A stretch of DNA of 7,145 nt from Streptomyces sp. WM4235 (GTDB taxonomy: Bacteria; Actinomycetota; Actinomycetes; Streptomycetales; Streptomycetaceae): NCBI RefSeq assembly GCF_001279725.1, contig NZ_LGDE01000070.1, positions 1 to 7,145 on the forward strand, written 5' to 3'. Numbering within the stretch: the stretch's first letter is position 1; each line of letters starts with the position of its first letter. Of this stretch, positions 1 to 6,065 are shown piece by piece. The notes under the pieces are model-generated. The model was given only the letters and a program-made list of their open reading frames with translations. It was not told where the DNA came from and ran no database searches. The position numbers and the translations under genes are program-made.

Positions 1-1040
1 TGCGAGCAGACGTCCACGAAGGCCTGGCTCGCCCGCCGCAGACCGTCGAACCAACGGCCCTCCAGCGCCTCGCGCACCCAGATCTGCTCCTGGTGCATCT
101 TCTCCCTGATGGTCTCCGCGGGCAGCGTCGCCGTCTCCAGGTGACGGTGGGAACGCAGCAGCAGGGTCGCCGCCGGCATCTCCCTCACCTCCAGGACCTT
201 CTGTCCTGCGGCCAGGTGTTCCAGCCCGGAGTAGCGACCGATTCCGTGGGCGCCGACCCTTCGGTTGAGCGTCTCGACGAGCTCCGTCAGCGGCAGGGCA
301 CGACCGTCCACCGAGACGGGCCGGCCACGGTCGAAACCGATCTCGATCTCCTCCGGTCCCGTACCGGGCCGGGGAACGCTCCACCGGTACAGCTCCTCCG
401 GCACGGCGTGGTCCTCGGGGTCGTCGAGGATCCCCGACTCGAACTCCCGACACCACAGGTTGGAGTCGCCGCTGACCAGTCGCTCGTTCAACTGGTCGAG
501 CCCGGCCTCCTTCAACTCGTGCATCTTGCGACCCCGGTCGACGGGGGTCAGATCGTACGGGCTGCCGTGGCGCCCGGCGAACCCGAGCAGGTCCAGGGCC
601 CCGTTGAGCCGGCGCAGGGTGTTCTGCGAGCGGTTCGCGGTGTGCAGCACCGTACCGGCGCCGAGTTCGCGCGCCGTGTCCACGGCTATCTCGGCGATCA
701 GCGGCCGGCTCAGGGAGCTGCTGATCGGGTGGGTGTCGAGGTACACCGCGTGCGCGGCTATCGCGGGGCGGACGTACTCCTCCGCGAACCTCTCGCGGGC
801 GTCCACCAGGTGCAGCCGGATGCCGAGTTGGTCGGCCATCGCCTGCTTGTGCGCGCTGCTCTCGTCCTCGCCGAGGTCGACGCTGAGCGCGTGGACGTCC
901 CGCACGCCCGCCCGCACCAGCCGCAGCAGCAGGTAGGTGCTGTCCAGGCCCCCACTGAAGAGGGTGACCACGGGGGAGGACAGGTCCGGCGCGTGGAGGC
1001 GGAGGTCGTCGAACGAGCGGATCGGGGTCCGGGGTCTCAT
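1..1040 (-). CDS. Argininosuccinate-synthetase-like PP-loop ligase (3' end off window)
   Basis: The first 346 residues are visible; family members run about 400, so roughly the last 50-60 are missing. Characterised homologues adenylate the ureido group of citrulline and join it to aspartate. The ATP PP-loop SGGLDST is at residues 29-35. ASS-type blocks follow in family order: YVRPAIAAHAVY (89-100), LSRPLIAE (110-117), an ATP/substrate loop at 131-145, ESGILDDP (201-208), HGIGR (265-269) and MPAATLLLRSHRHLE (288-302). Aligned from memory to human ASS1, Ser109, Asn140, Arg144, Ser190 and Glu274 are kept. Citrulline ligands Tyr87, Ser189 and Tyr282 become His104, Glu199 and Arg286; aspartate ligands Thr119 and Asp124 become Asn136 and Thr141. 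A changed substrate is therefore likely, and I do not call it argG. The loop reads DST where ASS usually has DTS. The ATG at 1040 overlaps the preceding stop (ATGA) and has a strong ribosome binding site. Fold assignment is firm; the reaction is unknown. Confidence 0.88.
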   Translation of the reverse strand, partial: MRPRTPIRSFDDLRLHAPDLSSPVVTLFSGGLDSTYLLLRLVRAGVRDVHALSVDLGEDESSAHKQAMADQLGIRLHLVDARERFAEEYVRPAIAAHAVYLDTHPISSSLSRPLIAEIAVDTARELGAGTVLHTANRSQNTLRRLNGALDLLGFAGRHGSPYDLTPVDRGRKMHELKEAGLDQLNERLVSGDSNLWCREFESGILDDPEDHAVPEELYRWSVPRPGTGPEEIEIGFDRGRPVSVDGRALPLTELVETLNRRVGAHGIGRYSGLEHLAAGQKVLEVREMPAATLLLRSHRHLETATLPAETIREKMHQEQIWVREALEGRWFDGLRRASQAFVDVCS

Positions 1041-2860
1041 TGTTCCTCCTCGTGCCGCTCGGCGAGGGCGGCGCTGAACTCCGCGACGGTGGGCTCGTCG
1101 AACACCAGGTGCATCGGCACCTCGAAGCCGAGCAGCTTCTCCAACTTCCGGGTCACACGGATCACCTTGAAGGAGTCCCCGCCGATGTCGAAGAAGTCGT
1201 CGTGCAGGCCGATCGCCGGCAGGCCGAGCACCTCGCACCAGACGTCGGCGACGAGCTTCTCCACTTCGCCCGCCTCCCCGGCGGGCGTCTCCAGCGCGGT
1301 GGTGGCGGGCAGCGCCGTGAGGGCCCGCTCCGCCAGCAGGGTCCGGTCGAGCTTGCCGTTGGCGGTCAGCGGCAGCTCCGGCAGCACGGTGAGGGCGGCG
1401 GGAACCATGTACCCCGGGAGCGCGGAACGCAGTGCCGCGTGGACGGCGGCGGTCATGGCCCGCGGGTCGGTGCCCGGCTCGACGACCAGGAAGCCGACCA
1501 GGCGCGCCTCGCCGCCGGACCCGCACGCGACCGCGGCCGCCTGGCGGACCCCGGGGACGCGCAGGGCGGCGGCCTCGATCTCACCGAGCTCGATGCGGTA
1601 GCCCCGCACCTTCACCTGGAGGTCCACCCGGCCGAGGAACTCCAGCCCGCCCACCGGGTGGCTCCGCACGAGGTCCCCGGAACGGTAGAGCAGGTCCCCG
1701 GGATCGCCGAGGTGGTCCGGGACGAACCGCTCGGCCGTCAGCTCGGGCCGGTCGAGGTAGCCCAGGGCGAGACCGGCGCCCCCTATGTACAGCTCGCCCG
1801 GCTCCCCGTCGGCCACCGGACGGCCGTCCTCGTCGAGGATCCGCAGTGTGGTGTCCTCGATGGCCGGGCCGATGTACACGGTGTCCAACTCCGTGTCCCG
1901 GGGCGGGACCCACGCCGTGCAGTAGATCGTGCACTCGCTCGGCCCGTACAGGTTGGTGAGCGGCGCGGTGGACCGCGCGTGGAAGCGGCGGACCAGCTCG
2001 GGGCCGAGCGGCTCCCCGCCGGTCAGGACCCGGCGCAGCCCGTCGAAACGCTCCTGCGGGCCGCGGGCCAGCAGGAACAGGTCGAGCAGGGAGACCACGC
2101 AGTAGAAGGTGGTGATGTCCGCCTCGCGGATCATCCGCGCGAGGTAGTCGGCGTCGCGTTGGCGCCCCGGAGCGGCGATCACGATCGTGGCACCGGTGAT
2201 CAGTGGCCAGTACACCTCGATGAGGAACATGTCGAAGCTGCACGCGGTGTGGTGCAGCATCCGGTCGTCCTCGCCCAGCCCGTGGGCGCGCTGGAGCGCC
2301 TTCAGGCGACTGGCGACCGCCCGGTGCGGGATGAGCGACGCCTTGGGGCGGCCGGTGGAGCCGGAGGTGTAGATGGCCACCGCGGGCTGCTCGGCCAGGT
2401 CGGCGGCCGGCTCGAACGCGCCGACTGGCGCCTCGGCCGCGCACTCCTCGACCGTCACCACCTCGACGTCGAGCCCGGCGGGGAGCCGGGACCGGAGGGC
2501 CTCGGTGGTGATCAGCAGCCGGGGCCGGCAGTCGGCCAACATGTCGAGGGTGCGTTCCACCGGGTCGTTCGCGTCGAACGCCACCTGGGCGGCGCCGGCG
2601 AGGACCACACCGCTCACGCCCGTCACGAACTCCGCGGAACGCTCCACGTAGACCGCCACCCGGTCTCCGGGACGCGCCCGCCGCCGCCGCAGCAGCGAGG
2701 CGACCCGCAGGCAGCGGTCCCGGAGTTCGCCCGCGGTGATCTCCCGGTCGCCGTCGACGACGGCGATCCGCTCGGGGGCGTCGTCCCACCGTCTCAACAG
2801 CAGGGTGTCGAGCCGGTCGTCGGCCGGTTCGAGAAGGGTGGCCATCACGCGTGTTCCCAT
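1037..2860 (-). CDS. Stand-alone NRPS adenylation-PCP didomain protein
   Basis: This 607-residue protein activates an amino acid as its aminoacyl-AMP and loads it on its own carrier domain. The adenylation domain spans about residues 15-510: A3 YTSGSTGRPKA (164-174), A4 around FD (209-210), A5 NLYGPSE (303-309), A7 YRSGD (392-396), A8 GRVDLQVKVRGYR (410-422), and A10 NGK with catalytic Lys503. The PCP spans about 532-600, with the phosphopantetheine serine at 563 in GGDS. There is no condensation, epimerase or thioesterase domain. Read by eye, the ten-residue specificity code is D-M-I-Y-L-G-L-I-Y-K (210, 211, 214, 253, 279, 281, 304, 312, 313, 503). Asp at the first position fits an alpha-amino acid, but I cannot name the substrate. 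The ATG at 2860 has no ribosome binding site; the in-frame ATG at 2845, with GGGA nine bases upstream, would give 602 residues and may be the true start. The stop overlaps the ASS-like gene. Confidence 0.96.
   Translation of the reverse strand: MGTRVMATLLEPADDRLDTLLLRRWDDAPERIAVVDGDREITAGELRDRCLRVASLLRRRRARPGDRVAVYVERSAEFVTGVSGVVLAGAAQVAFDANDPVERTLDMLADCRPRLLITTEALRSRLPAGLDVEVVTVEECAAEAPVGAFEPAADLAEQPAVAIYTSGSTGRPKASLIPHRAVASRLKALQRAHGLGEDDRMLHHTACSFDMFLIEVYWPLITGATIVIAAPGRQRDADYLARMIREADITTFYCVVSLLDLFLLARGPQERFDGLRRVLTGGEPLGPELVRRFHARSTAPLTNLYGPSECTIYCTAWVPPRDTELDTVYIGPAIEDTTLRILDEDGRPVADGEPGELYIGGAGLALGYLDRPELTAERFVPDHLGDPGDLLYRSGDLVRSHPVGGLEFLGRVDLQVKVRGYRIELGEIEAAALRVPGVRQAAAVACGSGGEARLVGFLVVEPGTDPRAMTAAVHAALRSALPGYMVPAALTVLPELPLTANGKLDRTLLAERALTALPATTALETPAGEAGEVEKLVADVWCEVLGLPAIGLHDDFFDIGGDSFKVIRVTRKLEKLLGFEVPMHLVFDEPTVAEFSAALAERHEEEQ
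1041..1051 (-). promoter_or_regulatory. Ribosome binding site of the ASS-like gene
   Basis: On the minus strand the bases before the ATG at 1040 read GAGGAGGAACA, a near-perfect anti-16S match ending about 4-5 bases before the start. It lies inside the last codons of the adenylation-PCP gene, where it encodes part of the Glu-rich end. With the ATGA overlap it indicates translational coupling and fixes the start. Confidence 0.85.
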
Positions 2861-2915
2861 CGGTGTGTGGTGTGTGTCTGCTCTGCCGGCCCGCGGCGCG
2901 ACCCGGGCCGTGTCG
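2861..2915 (-). other. Short intergenic gap with CA-rich tract and small GC hairpin
   Basis: This is the only non-coding stretch. On the minus strand it holds a 7-base inverted repeat, CGGCCCG and CGGGCCG with a 10-base loop (2887-2910), then a CA-rich tract (CACACACCACACACC) just before the ATG at 2860. No U-run follows the hairpin, so it does not look like an intrinsic terminator. I see no convincing -10/-35 pair. In DNA this GC-rich, such a stem can arise by chance. The gap is short enough for the genes on both sides to share one transcript. Confidence 0.4.
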
Positions 2916-5900
2916 TCAGCCGGATTCGGGGAGGGCCTCGGCGAGGGCGGCCGTCAGTTCCCGGACCGTGGAGGCGTCGAAGAACAGCTCGATGTCCAAC
3001 TCGGCGCCGAGTTCGGCCTGGAGCTTGGACGCCAGCCGCATCGCCCGCAGCGAGTCGCCGCCGAGTTCGAAGAAGTCGTCGTCGAGCCCGACCTCGGGCA
3101 GGGAGAGCACGTCCCGGAACAGCTTCGCGATCAGCTCCTCCCGCCCCCGTGCCTCCGCCGTGCCGGCGACCTCCGGCGCGGGGGCGTCGGGCGTCCCCTC
3201 CGGCGCGGGCAGCGGCGCCCGCAACGCGAGGAGGTCCGTCTTGCCCGCCGGCGTCATCGGCAGCTCGGCCAGCCCCACGAAGGTTTCCGGAATCATGTAC
3301 GACGGCAGCCGGCGTCGCAACTCACCCGCCAACCAGGAAGGTTCGAGCACGGCGGAGCGGTCCGCCGGCACGGTCCACGCGACCAGTCGGCCGTCCCGCA
3401 CGGCCACGGCGGCCCCCGCGACCTCGGTCAGGTCCAGGAGCACCGCCTCGATCTCGCTCGGCTCGATCCGGTACCCGCGCAGCTTCAGCTGCCGGTCGAT
3501 CCGGCCGAGGACCTCCACCCGCCCGTCGGGCAGCACCCGGGCGTGGTCGCCGGTGCGGAACATCCGGGTCCGCCCCCCGGTGAACGGGTCGCCGACGAAG
3601 CGCTCCGCGGTGAGTTCGGGCAGGTTCCAGTAGCCCTCGGCCACCCCGTCGCCACCGATGCACAGCTCGCCCACGCAGCCGATCGGCAGCAGCCCGTCGG
3701 CCGGGTCGAGCACGCGCAGCACGGTGTTGGACAGGGGACGCCCCACGGTGACCCGCACGGTGTCCTTGCGGATCTCCTCCACGCTGGAGTAGACGGTGGT
3801 CTCGGTGGGCCCGTACATGTTCCACACGCTCGACCCGCGCTCGGTCAACGGGGCCGTCAGGTCCGGCGGGAACGCCTCGCCGCAGCTGTAGAGCCGCGGC
3901 CGGTCCACGCCCTGCCAACCGGAGTCGAGCAGCGCACGGTACCGGGAGGGGGTCGCCTGGAGGGCCGTGATGCCGTACCGCTCGACGTACCGGTCCAGTT
4001 CGGTGCCGCTCAGCCCCAGCGAGCGGTGGCCGACGTGGACGGTCGCGCCGACGGCCAGCGGTACGAGCAGCTCGGCCAGCGAGGTGTCGAAGGTCAGCGT
4101 GGTGAGGGCCAGGAAACGGTCCTCGGCGGTGAGACCGGGGTGCCGGAACGCGAGACTGTCCACGAGGTTCGCGAGCGCCCGGTGGCCGACCGCGACGCCC
4201 TTGGGGTTGCCGGTGGAGCCCGAGGTGTAGATGAGGTAGGCGAGCCCGTCCGGGTCCGCGTCGGGCAGGGCCGTCGGGTCGGGTCGGGTGCCGTCCTCGC
4301 CGGCGCCGTGCGCGAGCGTCTCCCGGGACAGGTCGAGCACGGCGCCGTTCCAGGACTCCGGCCCGGGCAGCGGCGTGCCGTCGGTGAGCACCAGCGTGGG
4401 GGCCGCGTCCTTCAGTACGTACGCGATCCGGTCCGCCGGGTGCGAGGGGTCGAGCGGCACGAAGGCGGCGCCCGCCCGCGCGACGCCGAGCAGCGCGGTG
4501 ACCAGGTCGGCGCCGCGGCCGAGGCAGACCGCCACCCGGTCGCCGGCGCGCACCCCGAGGTCGACCAGCCGCAGGGCCAGCGCCGTGGCCCGCGCGTCCA
4601 GCGCACGGTAGTCGTACGTGGTCGATCCGGCGACCACGGCCGGGTGGTCGGGGCGGTCGCGGACGGCCGCGCCGATCAGGTCGGCCAGGAACGCGCGCGG
4701 CGGGGTCCGGTCGATGTCGGTGCCGTTCCAGCGGTCGAGCTGGAGTGCGCGGACCGGCTCGGGGACGGCGAGGAGTTCGCCCACGGGCGTCTGCGGGCGG
4801 TCGGCGAACCGGGTGAGGACGGCCGCGACGTGGGCGAGGAGGGCCTCGGCCTCACTCTCGTCGAAGCGGGCCGAGTCCACGATCGCCTGAAGGTGGGTCT
4901 CCTCACCGGTCCGCACGACGAGGGTCACCGCGTAGTTCGTGCGGGTCTCGTAGCGGACGTCGGTGATGACCGCGCCGCCGGAGAGCACGGCCCGTGACTC
5001 GTCCGGGTAGTTCTCGAACACGACCACGGAGTCGAAGAGCGCGACGCCCGGCTGGAGTCCGGCCCACCGCTGGACGTCGGTCAGCGGGGTGTGCTGGTGC
5101 TCCAGGATGGGGTGTCGGGCCTGCGCGTACCGCGAAAGCCAGGCGTCTGCGGGCAGTTCCGGATCGATCCGGGCGCGCGTCGCGACGGTGTTGATGAACA
5201 TGCCGATCATCTCGCCGGCCCGCTCCAGGCCGGCGGGGCGGCCGGAGACGGTGACGCCGAACACCACGTCCTGCTTGCCGCTGTACCGGGCCAGGGTCCC
5301 GGCCCAGGCGGCCTCCACCACACTGCCGAGCGTGGTCGAACGGGACGCCGCGAGGGCCCGCAGCCGGTCGGTGGTCCCGGCCGGCAGGGTCGTGGAGACC
5401 CTGCGGTAGTCGCCGGACGGGCGGGCCCCGGGCCGGGTCCCGGGGAGCGTGAGGGTGGCCGGCTCCCGGTACCCGGCGAGGTGCCCGGTCCAGAACTCCC
5501 GGTCCCGGTCGGCGTCCTGGTCGCGCAGCCAGGCGATGTGGTCGCGGAACGGCGGCGGCGCCGGGCGACCCGGGTCCGCGCCGCCGAGCGTCGCGGTGAC
5601 CTCCGCCATCAGCAGGGCGGCCGACCAACCGTCGAGCAGCAGGTGGTGGTAGGTCCACACGAGGAGGTGCTCGTCCGGGAGGCGCAGGACGAGCAGCCGC
5701 ATCAGCGGGGGTCGGGTCAGATCGAAGGGCTCGCGGCGCCTGCGGTCCAGCTCGCCCGCGATCTCCGTGTCCCGCGCGGCCCCGTCGAGGTGCGACAGGT
5801 CACGGAAGTCGACGGGCACCTCGGCGGTCGGCAGGACCACCTGGCGCGGTGCGCTGATCCGCTCGTGGACGAAGGCGGTGCGCAGGACGGGATGTCGGGC

Positions 5901-6065
5901 GGCGGCGGCCTGCCAGGCCGCCGTGAGGCCTTCGACGTCGAGGTCCCCGCTGACGCGGAAGGTGGTGAGCTCCACGTAGAGGCCGTGCTCCGGAGAGGTC
6001 GTGCTGTGGAAGAGCATGCCCTCCTGGGCGGGCGAGAGCGGGTAGATGTCCTCGATGTTGTTCAT
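2916..6065 (-). CDS. Single-module NRPS (condensation-adenylation-PCP)
   Basis: The protein has 1049 residues and forms one complete extension module. The condensation domain (about 5-430) starts with SPAQEGMLFH (11-20) and has the catalytic HHLLLDG (140-146), VTVSGRP (271-277) and IGMFINTV (287-294). The adenylation domain (about 440-945) has YTSGSTGNPKG (613-623), the A4 FD (659-660), NMYGPTETT (749-757), FRTGD (836-840), GRIDRQLKLRGYR (854-866) and Lys942. The PCP (about 975-1042) has its phosphopantetheine serine at 1005 in GGDS. The specificity code read by eye is D-T-A-Q-Y-C-M-V-Y-K (660, 661, 664, 703, 726, 728, 750, 758, 759, 942), which I cannot assign. No epimerase, methyltransferase or thioesterase is present. 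The upstream gene ends on a PKS carrier domain, so this module probably condenses the polyketide chain with its amino acid. The start is the ATG at 6065: it overlaps the previous stop, has a good ribosome binding site and begins right at the condensation domain. Confidence 0.97.
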   Translation of the reverse strand: MNNIEDIYPLSPAQEGMLFHSTTSPEHGLYVELTTFRVSGDLDVEGLTAAWQAAAARHPVLRTAFVHERISAPRQVVLPTAEVPVDFRDLSHLDGAARDTEIAGELDRRRREPFDLTRPPLMRLLVLRLPDEHLLVWTYHHLLLDGWSAALLMAEVTATLGGADPGRPAPPPFRDHIAWLRDQDADRDREFWTGHLAGYREPATLTLPGTRPGARPSGDYRRVSTTLPAGTTDRLRALAASRSTTLGSVVEAAWAGTLARYSGKQDVVFGVTVSGRPAGLERAGEMIGMFINTVATRARIDPELPADAWLSRYAQARHPILEHQHTPLTDVQRWAGLQPGVALFDSVVVFENYPDESRAVLSGGAVITDVRYETRTNYAVTLVVRTGEETHLQAIVDSARFDESEAEALLAHVAAVLTRFADRPQTPVGELLAVPEPVRALQLDRWNGTDIDRTPPRAFLADLIGAAVRDRPDHPAVVAGSTTYDYRALDARATALALRLVDLGVRAGDRVAVCLGRGADLVTALLGVARAGAAFVPLDPSHPADRIAYVLKDAAPTLVLTDGTPLPGPESWNGAVLDLSRETLAHGAGEDGTRPDPTALPDADPDGLAYLIYTSGSTGNPKGVAVGHRALANLVDSLAFRHPGLTAEDRFLALTTLTFDTSLAELLVPLAVGATVHVGHRSLGLSGTELDRYVERYGITALQATPSRYRALLDSGWQGVDRPRLYSCGEAFPPDLTAPLTERGSSVWNMYGPTETTVYSSVEEIRKDTVRVTVGRPLSNTVLRVLDPADGLLPIGCVGELCIGGDGVAEGYWNLPELTAERFVGDPFTGGRTRMFRTGDHARVLPDGRVEVLGRIDRQLKLRGYRIEPSEIEAVLLDLTEVAGAAVAVRDGRLVAWTVPADRSAVLEPSWLAGELRRRLPSYMIPETFVGLAELPMTPAGKTDLLALRAPLPAPEGTPDAPAPEVAGTAEARGREELIAKLFRDVLSLPEVGLDDDFFELGGDSLRAMRLASKLQAELGAELDIELFFDASTVRELTAALAEALPESG

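Noticed and set aside
1..1040. Asparagine synthetase, QueC or tRNA-thiolation type PP-loop enzyme
   Set aside because: The DST version of the loop hints at these families. However, the order of conserved blocks after it, including ESGILDD, HGIGR and the PAATLLLRSHRHLE region, follows argininosuccinate synthetase.
1581..2789. Minus-strand open frame of 402 codons in another frame of the A-PCP gene
   Set aside because: It overlaps the adenylation domain completely and is an Arg/Gly/Pro-rich shadow. The same holds for the minus-strand frames at 3322-3918 and 4903-5658.
2861..2880. GT/CA-rich tract as a microsatellite or CRISPR-like repeat
   Set aside because: It is a single tract of about 15 bases with imperfect period and no repeat copies elsewhere in the window.
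2887..2910. Intrinsic terminator between the NRPS and A-PCP genes
   Set aside because: The stem is only seven base pairs with a ten-base loop and no U-tract. A CA-rich tract and a start codon follow at once.
1040..3583. Long plus-strand open frames (about 93-1601, 1040-3583, 2736-4997 and 5091-6869)
   Set aside because: They lie antisense to clear PKS, NRPS and ligase domains. Their translations are low-complexity runs rich in Gly, Arg, Pro and His with no domain motifs. Long antisense frames are expected in very GC-rich coding DNA with few stop codons.
1037..6065. Thioesterase, epimerase or methyltransferase domain hidden in the NRPS proteins
   Set aside because: Both proteins end within a few residues of their PCP, and the A8-A10 spacing leaves no room for an inserted domain. 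No GxSxG-type lipase motif was seen after either PCP.
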